A stretch of DNA of 64,000 bases, from assembly GCF_000215745.1 (NCBI RefSeq), contig NC_015663.1, forward strand, positions 3,782,001 to 3,846,000, given 5' to 3'. Both the position numbers and the translations under genes were made by a program. The notes below the pieces were generated by a model. The model saw only the letters and a program-made list of their open reading frames with translations. It was not told the DNA's origin and did no database searches. Below, piece after piece: positions 1 through 8,140 of this stretch; position 1 is the stretch's first letter; every line of letters begins with the position of its first letter. The DNA comes from Klebsiella aerogenes KCTC 2190 (GTDB taxonomy: Bacteria > Pseudomonadota > Gammaproteobacteria > Enterobacterales > Enterobacteriaceae).

Positions 1-418
1 CGGAGGCAATATTAATAATCCGCCCCCAGTTGCGCTCGCGCATGCCCGGCAGCGCCAGGCGGCTGGTGTGGAAGACGCTGGACAGATTTATCGCCAGAAT
101 ATCGTTCCATTTTTCCACCGCGAACTGCTCCACTGGCGCCACATGCTGGATACCGGCGTTATTAATCACAATATCGACGCCGCCAAATTCGCTTTCGGTA
201 TAACGCATCATCGCTTCAATTTGCCCGACGTCACGCAGGTCGGCATCGTGATAGCCGGGAATTTTACCCAGTGCGGCAACCTCGGCTCGCGCGCTCGTGC
301 TGTCGCCAAAACCATTCAACACCAGCTGCGCGCCGGCCTGCGCCAGCACTTTGGCAATGCCTAAACCAATACCGCTGGTGGAGCCGGTGACCAGCGCTGT
401 TTTACCGTTTAAATTCAT
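1..418 (-). CDS. 3-hydroxybutyrate dehydrogenase, short-chain dehydrogenase family (C-terminus cut by window edge)
   Basis: The visible 139 codons start MNLNGKTALVTGSTSGIGLG. This holds the Rossmann glycine motif TGxxxGIG near residues 11-18, the NNAG motif in the segment VDIVINNAGIQ, and the typical break of a classical short-chain dehydrogenase just before the catalytic Ser/Tyr-Lys. The N-terminus resembles D-3-hydroxybutyrate dehydrogenases, which oxidise 3-hydroxybutyrate to acetoacetate with NAD+. It lies last in the minus-strand operon with a CoA-transferase and a thiolase, which supports that substrate. An AGGAG-like sequence precedes the ATG. The catalytic half lies outside the window, so a different SDR substrate cannot be excluded. 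Confidence 0.8.
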   Translation of the reverse strand, partial: MNLNGKTALVTGSTSGIGLGIAKVLAQAGAQLVLNGFGDSTSARAEVAALGKIPGYHDADLRDVGQIEAMMRYTESEFGGVDIVINNAGIQHVAPVEQFAVEKWNDILAINLSSVFHTSRLALPGMRERNWGRIINIAS

Positions 419-441
419 TTCGTTACTCCTTAAATCAGGCA

Positions 442-1833
442 TCAGACAATACCGGTTAAATAGAACACGGCAATGACAAACAGAACCGCGAGACTTTTGA
501 TAAGCGTAATGGCGAAAATGCCGCCGTAAGCCTGGCGATGACTTAAGCCGGTGATTGCCAGCAGCGTGATGACGGCGCCGTTATGCGGCAGGGTATCCAT
601 GCCACCGCTGGCCATTGAAGCGACGCGGTGGAGTACCTCAAGCGGAATATTAGCGGCGTGGGCGGCAGCCACGAAGGTATCGGACATTGCCGCCAGCGCG
701 ATGCTCATTCCGCCGGAGGCGGAACCGGTGATCCCCGCCAGTACGGTTACGCTAATCGCCTCGTTTAACAGGGGATTGGGAATGGCGGTCAGTGCTTTCG
801 ACAACACCAGAAAACCCGGCAGGGCGGCAATCACCGCACCGAAGCCATATTCCGATGCGGTATTCATCGCCGCGAGGATCGCGCCGCCGACCGCCGTACG
901 GCTGCCTTCCGCCAGACGGCCGCGAATATTACGAAAACCGAACACCAGCACCACGACGATACCGGATAGCAGCGCGGCCTCGACGGCCCAGATAGCGGTG
1001 ATTTTGCCGACCTCGGTGACGATGGGTTTGGCAAGCCCTGGCAGCGTTAGCTCGTGGCTGGCGCCGTACCATTGCGGGATCCAGCGGGTAAACAGCAGGT
1101 TCAGCAGGCCAACCAGCAGCAGCGGGGCAATGGCGATCAGCGGATGCGGCAGATTGATGTTATCCGGCGTCTGCGGCTCGTTTTGCAGATCGGTACCGTA
1201 ACCCTCGCCATTCGCGAGCGCTTTACGCCGCTGTCGTTCCAGCCACAGTAAACCGAAGGTGATGATAAACAGTGAACCTATCAACCCAAGCCAGGGGGCG
1301 GCCCAGGCGTTGGTGCCAAAAAAGCTGGTGGGGATAATGTTCTGAATCTGCGGGGTGCCCGGCAGGGCATCCATGGTAAATGAGAATGCGCCCAGCGCGA
1401 CGGTTGCCGGGATCAGTCGCTTCGGGATTCCGCTTTGGCGAAACAGTTCGGCGGCAAAGGGATAGACCGCAAAAGCCACCACGAACAGCGAAACGCCGCC
1501 GTAGGTCAGCAGGGCGCAGACCAGCACGATCACCGGGATCGCATGTCGACGCCCGAGAATTTGAATCGCGGCGGCGACGATGGAACGCGAGAAGCCCGAT
1601 AGTTCAATCAGCTTGCCAAAGACGGCGCCGAGCAGAAATACCGGAAAATAGAGCTTCACGAAACCGACCATTTTTTCCATAAACAGGCCGGTAAAGGTCG
1701 GGCCTACCGCGCTCGGGTCGGTAAGCAGGACCGCGCCAAGCGCGGCGATAGGGGCAAACAGGATAACGCTGTATCCACGATACGCAGCCAGCATCAGTAA
1801 TGCCAACGCGGCCAGGGCAATCAACACACTCAT
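442..1833 (-). CDS. GntP-family permease, probable 3-hydroxybutyrate/acetoacetate transporter
   Basis: This is a 463-residue, very hydrophobic protein with about 12-14 predicted membrane segments and the GntP/gluconate:H+ symporter look, including the loop GITGSASGGMSIAL and a C-terminal SGGMDTLPHNGAVITLL segment. GntP members import gluconate and other hydroxy acids. Its place between the 3-hydroxyacyl-CoA dehydrogenase and 3-hydroxybutyrate dehydrogenase genes makes a hydroxybutyrate-type carboxylate the likely cargo; this is inferred from context only. It ends 23 bases before the SDR gene and is probably in the same transcript. Confidence 0.85.
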   Translation of the reverse strand: MSVLIALAALALLMLAAYRGYSVILFAPIAALGAVLLTDPSAVGPTFTGLFMEKMVGFVKLYFPVFLLGAVFGKLIELSGFSRSIVAAAIQILGRRHAIPVIVLVCALLTYGGVSLFVVAFAVYPFAAELFRQSGIPKRLIPATVALGAFSFTMDALPGTPQIQNIIPTSFFGTNAWAAPWLGLIGSLFIITFGLLWLERQRRKALANGEGYGTDLQNEPQTPDNINLPHPLIAIAPLLLVGLLNLLFTRWIPQWYGASHELTLPGLAKPIVTEVGKITAIWAVEAALLSGIVVVLVFGFRNIRGRLAEGSRTAVGGAILAAMNTASEYGFGAVIAALPGFLVLSKALTAIPNPLLNEAISVTVLAGITGSASGGMSIALAAMSDTFVAAAHAANIPLEVLHRVASMASGGMDTLPHNGAVITLLAITGLSHRQAYGGIFAITLIKSLAVLFVIAVFYLTGIV

Positions 1834-1880
1834 TACGACTCCTCACTATCATTGTTATTGTCGGGGTACAAAACGAGAAG

Positions 1881-2804
1881 TTACGGTTTCAGGGCGTAGC
1901 GCAGCTGATGCTCACGGCGCGACTGTATTCGTTTCTGCCGGGTCTCATCCCAGTGATAAAAACCTTGCCCGCTGCGGGCGCCGGTAGCGCCTTGCGCAAC
2001 CTTGTCGGCGACCAGCGACATCATGTCGCTGCCTGTGGCCAGTTCCGGCAGCAGGTGCTGGCAGATATCCTGGACGGTCGCCAGACCGGTCATATCGGCG
2101 GCTTCCAGCGGCCCGACCATCGCGTAGCGGCGGCCGAGCGAGGCGCGCATCACTTTGTCGACCACCTCCGGCGAAGCGATGCCGCTCTTAACGATATGCA
2201 GCGCTTCGCGCAGCAGGGCGAACTGTAGTCGGTTGCCGACGAACCCCGGCGCGGCGCGGTTGAGTACTACCGCTTCCAGCGAGCAGGAGGATAAAAAATC
2301 GCTGACCTGGTTGGCGAGATGCGGCAGGGTTGCGCTGCCCGGCACCACTTCCACCAGCGGGATAAAATGCGGCGGATGCCAGAAGTGGGCGATTAACAAG
2401 CGTTCCGGATGCCGCATACCCTGCGCCAACCGATCGGGCGGTAGTCCGCTTGTGTTGCTGGCGATAATGGCTTCGTCGGCTATTAAGGTTTCCAGTTCGC
2501 GGTATAAGGCGTGCTTGAGCGCCAGACGTTCCGGAATCGCTTCGATCAGCAAGGTCGCGTCAGCAAGATCGCCTAATGCCGTGGTGCCGGAGAGGCGCGA
2601 GAGCACCGCCGTACGCTGAGCGGCATCAAACTGCTCGCACTCTTCGAGCTCGCGCAAAATGGCGGCGGTGACGCCTGGAATCTCGCTAACGCGCGCCGGG
2701 TCGGTGTCGTAGAGGCGTACGGTGTGGCCGTGGCGGGCAAAATGACAGGCGATGCCGACGCCCATAAGGCCGGCGCCCAGTACCGCCAGTTGTGGTGTAA
2801 ACAT
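1881..2804 (-). CDS. 3-hydroxyacyl-CoA dehydrogenase, NAD-dependent
   Basis: The 307-residue protein starts MFTPQLAVLGAGLMGVGIAC and carries the GxGxxGxGIA dinucleotide-binding motif at the N-terminus. The motifs ASNTSGLP and AHFWHPPHFIPLVEVV are typical of the 3-hydroxyacyl-CoA/hydroxybutyryl-CoA dehydrogenase family, followed by the C-terminal dimer domain (GFVGNRLQFALLREAL). It would interconvert 3-hydroxyacyl-CoA and 3-oxoacyl-CoA. I chose the ATG at 2804 because the family N-terminus begins there; an upstream in-frame ATG at 2861 would run into the thiolase gene. Exact chain length or carnitine-type specificity cannot be read from the sequence. Confidence 0.85.
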   Translation of the reverse strand: MFTPQLAVLGAGLMGVGIACHFARHGHTVRLYDTDPARVSEIPGVTAAILRELEECEQFDAAQRTAVLSRLSGTTALGDLADATLLIEAIPERLALKHALYRELETLIADEAIIASNTSGLPPDRLAQGMRHPERLLIAHFWHPPHFIPLVEVVPGSATLPHLANQVSDFLSSCSLEAVVLNRAAPGFVGNRLQFALLREALHIVKSGIASPEVVDKVMRASLGRRYAMVGPLEAADMTGLATVQDICQHLLPELATGSDMMSLVADKVAQGATGARSGQGFYHWDETRQKRIQSRREHQLRYALKP

Positions 2805-2815
2805 AGTGGCTCCTG

Positions 2816-3997
2816 TTAACGTTCGATGGTCATCGCGATACCCTGACCGCCGCCGACGCAAAGCGTCGCCAGGCCTTTGCTGACATCGCGGCGCTGCATC
2901 TCGTGCAGCAGACTAACCAGAATGCGACATCCTGAGGCGCCAATCGGATGGCCGAGCGCGATAGCGCCGCCGTTGACATTGACTTTCTGGCTGTCCCACT
3001 CCAGCAATTTGCCAACGGCCAGCGCCTGCACGGCAAAGGCCTCGTTGGCTTCGATGAGATCCACCTCGTCCAGCGACCAACCGGCGCGCTGCAGCGCCTT
3101 CCGGCAAGCGCTTACCGGGCCGATACCCATCACGGACGGATCGACGCCGGCCACCGCAGAGCTGACAATTCGCGCCAGCACCGGCAAGCCAAGCTGCCGC
3201 GCTTTATCGACGCTCATCAATAAGACTGCCGCCGCGCCATCGTTGAGCGAAGAGGCATTGCCCGCGGTGACGCTGCCATCCTCCGTGCGAAAGGCAGGGC
3301 GCAACTGCGCCAGCTGTTGTTCGCTGGTTTCCGGGCGCGGCTGTTCGTCTGCGTCCACCATGCGCGGCGCTTTTTTACCCTGAGGGACGCTAAGCGGCAC
3401 TATCTCAGCCTGAAAGCGCCCGGCGGCTATCGCGGCGGCGGCTTTGCGCTGCGAAAGGGCGGCGAAGGCATCCTGCTGGGGGCGGGAGATATCAAAGGCG
3501 TCGGCGAGATTCTCGGCGGTGATGCCCATGTGATAGTCGTTAAACGCATCCCATAATCCATCCTGAATCATGCTGTCCTGCATGCTGGCATGGCCGAAGC
3601 GCAGGCCATCGCGCGCGCCCTGAACCAGATACGGAGCATTGCTCATGCTCTCCTGGCCGCCGGCGATCACTATCTCCGCCTCGCCGCTGCGAATGGCCTG
3701 TACCGCCTGTTGCACAGCTTTCAGCCCGGAACCGCAAACCAGATTGACGGTAACGGCCGGAGTTTCAACCGGTAGCCCGGCGCGCAGCGCGGTTTGTCGC
3801 GCCGGATTCTGTCCGCAGCCGGCGGTTAAAACCTGGCCAAAAATCAGTTCGTCAACGGCGCTGGCCGGTAGCTGTGTGCGTTCAAGCAGACCACGCACTA
3901 CGGCGGCGCCTAGCTCGACGGCGGAAAGGGAAGACAAGGCGCCGCGAAAACTGCCGATTGGCGTACGTAGCGCGCAGACGATAGCGACTTCTTTCAT
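2816..3997 (-). CDS. Acetyl-CoA C-acetyltransferase (thiolase)
   Basis: The 393-residue protein is full length for a thiolase II. It has the acyl-accepting cysteine in [12 protein letters not shown] (about residue 88), the NEAFA motif, the [14 protein letters not shown] histidine motif and the C-terminal CVGGGQGIA cysteine motif. It cleaves acetoacetyl-CoA to two acetyl-CoA, the last step of ketone-body use. Its start overlaps the stop of the CoA-transferase subunit B gene by four bases (ATGA type), which indicates translational coupling. It resembles AtoB but belongs to an operon with ScoA/ScoB-type rather than AtoD/AtoA-type transferases. Confidence 0.92.
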   Translation of the reverse strand: MKEVAIVCALRTPIGSFRGALSSLSAVELGAAVVRGLLERTQLPASAVDELIFGQVLTAGCGQNPARQTALRAGLPVETPAVTVNLVCGSGLKAVQQAVQAIRSGEAEIVIAGGQESMSNAPYLVQGARDGLRFGHASMQDSMIQDGLWDAFNDYHMGITAENLADAFDISRPQQDAFAALSQRKAAAAIAAGRFQAEIVPLSVPQGKKAPRMVDADEQPRPETSEQQLAQLRPAFRTEDGSVTAGNASSLNDGAAAVLLMSVDKARQLGLPVLARIVSSAVAGVDPSVMGIGPVSACRKALQRAGWSLDEVDLIEANEAFAVQALAVGKLLEWDSQKVNVNGGAIALGHPIGASGCRILVSLLHEMQRRDVSKGLATLCVGGGQGIAMTIER

Positions 3998-4662
3998 ATT
4001 GCCTCCTTAGTGAAGCGCATTTCGCGGACGTCATCGGCAATGACCAGCCGTCCGGCCGTTTTACGGGCAATTTCGTCAATGCTGACGCCGGGGGCGTATT
4101 CGCGCAGAACAAAGGCGCCGTCGCTAATTTCCAGTAGCGCGAGATCGGTGAGTACCCGGCGAATACAGCCCGCGCCGGTGAGCGGCAGGGTACATTGCGG
4201 GAGCAGTTTGGATTCGCCGTTTTTCGAAGCGTGCGTCATCACCACGATGATGTTTTGCGCGCCGGCCACCAGATCCATGGCGCCGCCCATGCCTTTCACC
4301 ATTTTTCCCGGGATCATCCACGAGGCGATATTACCCGCGACATCGACTTCAAAAGCGCCGAGGACCGTGAGATCGACGTGGCCGCCGCGGATCATGGCGA
4401 AGGACTGGGCGGAGTCAAAAATTGCCGCCCCGGTTTGGGCGGTAACGGTCTGCTTGCCGGCGTTAATCATGTCGGCATCAATCGTTGACTCATCGGGAAA
4501 TTCGCCCATCCCCAACAGGCCGTTTTCCGACTGCAGCATCACTTCAATACCGGCAGGAATATAGTTAGCGACCAGCGTGGGAATGCCGATACCGAGATTG
4601 ACATAATCGCCGTCGCGCAGTTCCTGGGCGACGCGCATCGCCATTTGTTCGCGAGTTAACAT
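3994..4662 (-). CDS. 3-oxoacid CoA-transferase subunit B (ScoB/AtoA-like)
   Basis: The 222-residue protein contains the family-II active-site segment [11 protein letters not shown], whose glutamate forms the CoA thioester intermediate, plus [12 protein letters not shown] and [10 protein letters not shown]. These match succinyl-CoA:3-ketoacid transferase beta subunits (ScoB) better than E. coli AtoA, judged from memory. With subunit A it moves CoA from succinyl-CoA or acetyl-CoA to acetoacetate. A CGGAGGGA Shine-Dalgarno precedes the ATG, and the gene starts two bases after the subunit A stop. Confidence 0.92.
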   Translation of the reverse strand: MLTREQMAMRVAQELRDGDYVNLGIGIPTLVANYIPAGIEVMLQSENGLLGMGEFPDESTIDADMINAGKQTVTAQTGAAIFDSAQSFAMIRGGHVDLTVLGAFEVDVAGNIASWMIPGKMVKGMGGAMDLVAGAQNIIVVMTHASKNGESKLLPQCTLPLTGAGCIRRVLTDLALLEISDGAFVLREYAPGVSIDEIARKTAGRLVIADDVREMRFTKEAI

Positions 4663-4664
4663 AT

Positions 4665-5372
4665 TCAGTTCCCTCCGGCGCGCAGCGTGCGCTGTTCAAT
4701 ACGTTTTTCGAATTGCCCGACGATCAGCCGGTCGACATAAATACCGGGCGTATGGATAGCGGAGGGGGGGAGTTCGCCCGGCGCGACGATTTCTTCGACT
4801 TCCACTACCGTGATCCGTCCGGCGGTGGCCATCAACGGGTTAAAATTCTGCGCGGTGTGGCGATAAACCACGTTGCCGTACCAGTCGGCTTTCCAGCCCT
4901 TCACAAGGGCGAAATCGCCGCGAATAGCTTCTTCGAGAATGTAATGTTTACCGTCGAACTGACGCACCTCTTTGCCTTCCGCTACCGGCGTGCCGTAACC
5001 GGTCGCGGTATAGAATCCGGGGATGCCGGCGCCGCCGGCGCGAATTTTCTCGGCAAGCGTACCTTGCGGGGTCAGTTCCACCGCCAGTTCGCCGCTCAGT
5101 ACCAGTTGTTCAAAGAGGGCGTTTTCGCCAACGTATGAGGCCACGACTTTGCGTACCTGGCGCGTTTCCAGCAGCATGCCGAGACCAAAGCCATCAACGC
5201 CGCAGTTATTAGAAACTACCGTCAGGCCCTGTACCTGGCGGCGTTTGACCTCGGCGATTAAGTTTTCCGGGATGCCGCACAGGCCGAAGCCGCCGGCCAG
5301 TAACGTCATGCCATCGGTTAATCCGTCCAGCGCCGCTTCATAGCTGGCGACGCGCTTATCCAGTCCTGCCAT
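4665..5372 (-). CDS. 3-oxoacid CoA-transferase subunit A (ScoA/AtoD-like)
   Basis: The 235-residue protein opens [15 protein letters not shown] and has the [25 protein letters not shown] and [12 protein letters not shown] motifs of ScoA-type alpha subunits. It is the first gene of the minus-strand ketone-body operon. Two adjacent ATG codons (5375 and 5372) follow an AGGAG; I prefer the second because its spacing is 7 bases instead of 4. The intergenic region to the divergent LysR gene carries a perfect inverted repeat that may control both directions. Confidence 0.9.
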   Translation of the reverse strand: MAGLDKRVASYEAALDGLTDGMTLLAGGFGLCGIPENLIAEVKRRQVQGLTVVSNNCGVDGFGLGMLLETRQVRKVVASYVGENALFEQLVLSGELAVELTPQGTLAEKIRAGGAGIPGFYTATGYGTPVAEGKEVRQFDGKHYILEEAIRGDFALVKGWKADWYGNVVYRHTAQNFNPLMATAGRITVVEVEEIVAPGELPPSAIHTPGIYVDRLIVGQFEKRIEQRTLRAGGN

Positions 5373-5474
5373 CATTTTTCTCCTGCCTTGCGATGGCTCT
5401 ATCATTAAGGGCGCGGACTGATTTGATAATTTTGAATTTGTGACCCACTCATTTGGTTTTTTTATTAATTTATC

Positions 5475-5502
5475 GTTAACTAAATTCTTTCAATTAGTTA
5501 AC
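5475..5502. promoter_or_regulatory. Perfect 9-bp inverted repeat, candidate LysR operator
   Basis: GTTAACTAA and its exact complement TTAGTTAAC are separated by 10 A/T-rich bases. The element ends 10 bases before the LysR start codon and lies about 100 bases upstream of the divergent CoA-transferase operon. This is the usual place for a LysR autoregulatory site. The binding protein is inferred. Confidence 0.55.
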
Positions 5503-5512
5503 AGGTAGAAAA

Positions 5513-6403
5513 ATGAGAATGAGTGTCAAACAGTTACGCGCGTTTCTAGCGGTAGCTCACACTCTTAACTTCGCCCACGCCAGCGAGCGTCTGAACCTGT
5601 CGCAGCCGGCGCTGAGTTTGACCATTAAGGGGTTGGAAGAGGCGCTTGGCGGGGCATTGCTGCAGCGCAGCACCCGCAAAGTGACCTTAACCCAGGAGGG
5701 AGAAACCTTTCTGCCGATGGCCCGCCAGCTGCTGGCGGACTGGGATAACGCCGAAGAGGCGATGCGGCAAAGTTTCACCCTGCAGCGGGGAAAGATCTCC
5801 GTCGCCGCGATGCCGTCGTTTGCCGCTAACGTGCTGCCGGAAGTGCTAAAAGCCTTCCGCGACCGCTATGCGGGAGTCAACGTAACGGTGCATGACGTGA
5901 TTAATGAGCAGGTCATTGAGATGGTGCGCGAAGGCCGGGTGGAGATGGGAATCGCGTTTGAGCCATCGCCCGGCAACAATCTGCTGTTTACGCCGCTGGC
6001 GGTGGATCGCTTTGTGGCGATCGTGCCGAAAACGTCGCCTTTGGCGAGTAAAAAGCAGTTGAGCTGGCGTGAACTGCTGACGCTGGATTTTATAACCCTG
6101 CAGCGGCCATCGGCGGTGCGTTTGATGCTGGAAGAAGAGTTGGCGCGTAGCGGTAGCCAGTTGGACGTGGCGCTGGAAAGTCATCAGTTGGTCACCGTCG
6201 GGCGGATGGTCGCCAGCGGTCTGGGCGGCAGCGCGGTGCCCGCGTTATGCCAGTCGCAGATGCAGTCGCTGGGAGCGGTTTGTCTACCGTTAAGCGATCC
6301 GCCGATTGAAAAGTGTATTGGCGTTATTCATGCCGGACATATGCAGTTGTCGAAGGCGGCGCAGGCGCTGCTGGAAACGCTAAAGGGATTTTTGCCCGCT
6401 TAG
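5513..6403 (+). CDS. LysR-family transcriptional regulator of the ketone-body operon
   Basis: The 296-residue protein has an N-terminal winged helix-turn-helix (VKQLRAFLAVAHTLNFAHASERL, then SQPALSLTIKGLEEALG at about residues 28-46) and a periplasmic-binding-like effector domain starting near residue 90. It is divergent from the CoA-transferase operon, the standard arrangement for a LysR activator of its neighbour. A second ATG lies two codons downstream. The inducer is unknown; acetoacetate, 3-hydroxybutyrate or a CoA ester would fit the context. Confidence 0.88.
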   Translation: MRMSVKQLRAFLAVAHTLNFAHASERLNLSQPALSLTIKGLEEALGGALLQRSTRKVTLTQEGETFLPMARQLLADWDNAEEAMRQSFTLQRGKISVAAMPSFAANVLPEVLKAFRDRYAGVNVTVHDVINEQVIEMVREGRVEMGIAFEPSPGNNLLFTPLAVDRFVAIVPKTSPLASKKQLSWRELLTLDFITLQRPSAVRLMLEEELARSGSQLDVALESHQLVTVGRMVASGLGGSAVPALCQSQMQSLGAVCLPLSDPPIEKCIGVIHAGHMQLSKAAQALLETLKGFLPA

Positions 6404-6416
6404 GCAGTTACAGGCG

Positions 6417-6444
6417 AAAAAAAACCGGCCTGGTTAGCCGGTTT
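6417..6444 (-). terminator. Rho-independent terminator after the 46-residue peptide gene
   Basis: An 8-bp stem (AAACCGGC/GCCGGTTT) with a 7-base loop is followed on the minus strand by an eight-T run. It lies just after the stop of the small peptide gene and between convergent genes, so it may also weakly end LysR transcription. Confidence 0.75.
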
Positions 6445-6449
6445 AATCA

Positions 6450-6590
6450 TTAGATTTTGCAGGCATCGCCGCAATCATCATCGGCAACAATCGCCTGCGC
6501 TTTTTTATCCGCTTCGTCCAGGCGTTCAGCGTTACGCTCTTCCGCTTCTTCCAGGCCGCTAAAGACCAGGTTGTCGAGATCAATTTCCAT
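6450..6590 (-). CDS. 46-residue acidic peptide with C-terminal CGDAC motif, unknown function
   Basis: I do not recognise this gene. The frame encodes 46 residues beginning MEIDLDNLVFSGLEEAEE and ending ADDDCGDACKI. It is strongly acidic, with a predicted amphipathic helix (about residues 12-36) and two cysteines spaced CGDAC at the tail. It has its own clear terminator six bases beyond the stop, which argues for a real transcript. The Shine-Dalgarno is weak (GGGTAACTC before ATG). A leader-plus-core layout as in modified peptides is conceivable, but no modification enzyme is nearby. A metal-binding or small regulatory peptide is equally possible. Confidence 0.5.
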   Translation of the reverse strand: MEIDLDNLVFSGLEEAEERNAERLDEADKKAQAIVADDDCGDACKI

Positions 6591-6904
6591 GAGTTACCCA
6601 CTTTGCTACTTTTTTGACTGTCGGCAGAGTATAGGTCAAAACGATGGAAGGTTGCACCCCGCGCCCGAAGCTATCGCACAGAGCGTTAATCGTCAGCTTG
6701 TTTTTGGTAGCGGAGTGGAGGGGTATTAGTCAATAACCGCTATTATTCATAGTTGACATTGTTCATTTATTATATGAAAGCATCAAATGATAATTTTCGG
6801 ATTGTTTCTTAAATGAAATGACAACGAACCAGTAAATAACGATTGACCCGTTTCAAACATGATAATATGGCCGCGATTATGGATGAGTCTATGGATCTTG
6901 ATCA
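6591..6904. other. A/T-rich intergenic region
   Basis: The 314 bases between the small peptide gene and the VirK-family gene are A/T-rich, especially 6725-6860, and should hold the promoters for both divergent genes. I see no recognisable operator, RNA or repeat. Confidence 0.5.
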
Positions 6905-7819
6905 ATGGTATCGATAACAGCATCTGCCATCAAAGAATGGCGGAGAAATAATAAAGTCATTTGTCACGTTAAACTTAAATATAAAAAGGTGTTGCGTAAG
7001 TGCCGCGAAATACCTTTAACAGGAGGTAAGTACAAGCAATATCAACGGCTTTGCCAGACATACAGCTGTGCTAAATTGACCAGCGAGACGCCGGGACTGG
7101 TACATTTTGAAGATAAGCCCTTCAAAGCTTATTTAAATAAGCGAATGTCGAAAAGAGCTAAACTAAATATTGCTCATGGCGCGTTGAATTTTATTGAAAA
7201 AAGCTTTCAAGCGGAAATATTACCGCAGTTGTATAATGTATCAGCGTTCGGTTGTTCGATGATTGCCATCCCGCTAAAAAATGGAACCAGCCTGGAAGTG
7301 AAACTTCTGGCCTCGCCGTTCCAGGAAGAGGGGGAACTGATGCTGCAGATGTTTTTTGAAAATAAACGCGTTTATAGCGTCTGTTTTTCCTGCACCGATC
7401 AGGGTAGTGCGTGGATTGGCGGTATTCAGGGCGGTAAAGACATCGGCATCGACGAAGTGAAAGCGTTGACCAAAGAGCTCTATGGCACGCGGCCAAAAAA
7501 CCTGATTATCACTCTGCTGTACGGGTTATTGCGCCACTTTAATATTCGTGAGATCTACGCCATCGACAGCGACTACCATGTGAAGAGCGACAAGGTGAAA
7601 GCCAGTTACTCAGAGTTGTGGTTAGAAATCGGCGGCGAGAAGCAGCGGCGTGGTTGGTACAAATTACCTGCACAAGAGATTAAAAAAAGTCTGGAAGAGG
7701 TGAAAAGTAAACATCGCAGCCAGTTTATTAAACGTGAAAGTTTAAAAGAACAGGCTCAGTTGGATCTGATCGCCGCATTACAGAAGATAACCGTTGGTGA
7801 AAGCGCCAACAAACCTTAA
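6905..7819 (+). CDS. VirK/YbjX family protein (DUF535)
   Basis: The 304-residue protein matches the VirK/YbjX family by its central block CFSCTDQGSAWIGGIQGG, the KNLIITLLYGLLRHFNIREIYAI segment and a C-terminal domain with DSDYHVKS and RRGWYKLP. Family members are cytoplasmic proteins linked to envelope stress and resistance to host antimicrobial peptides; the biochemical role is not established. The first third is rich in A/T codons and lysine compared with flanking genes, which suggests acquisition. I see no strong ribosome binding site at the ATG, and no in-frame upstream ATG among those I checked. Confidence 0.75.
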   Translation: MVSITASAIKEWRRNNKVICHVKLKYKKVLRKCREIPLTGGKYKQYQRLCQTYSCAKLTSETPGLVHFEDKPFKAYLNKRMSKRAKLNIAHGALNFIEKSFQAEILPQLYNVSAFGCSMIAIPLKNGTSLEVKLLASPFQEEGELMLQMFFENKRVYSVCFSCTDQGSAWIGGIQGGKDIGIDEVKALTKELYGTRPKNLIITLLYGLLRHFNIREIYAIDSDYHVKSDKVKASYSELWLEIGGEKQRRGWYKLPAQEIKKSLEEVKSKHRSQFIKRESLKEQAQLDLIAALQKITVGESANKP

Positions 7820-8140
7820 TACTGGATTGCCGATTCGCCGGGGGCGGCGGGTCGGCACCCATGATAGATGCTATCTCTCTCCCCGCGGCTCCTGCTTAAC
7901 ACCACTCTCCTATACAACCTGCTCATCTATCAAATTCAGTTTATAAGTTAAAATATTTTAAACATTTTATGCGGTTAAATTTTACATAAAATTTACATGT
8001 CCATATACTTTCTTACGTTCTTCGCCCTGGTTTGGGGCGTCCAACCAACAGGTTAACTGCGCTGAGCGGCATCGCTTATCGATCGGCGCTTTAAAAATAA
8101 ATGCTTTGGTTATATCGACATCTGTCGAATGGGATGAAAT
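7820..8140. other. Intergenic region upstream of gcd
   Basis: The 321 bases contain G/C-rich sequence just after the VirK gene, then a strongly A/T-rich block (about 7925-8000) that probably includes the gcd promoter. No clear hairpin followed by a T run and no recognisable operator were found. Confidence 0.45.

Noticed and set aside
551-1201. Plus-strand frame of 216 codons
   Set aside because: Antisense to the GntP permease; no family resemblance and no ribosome site.
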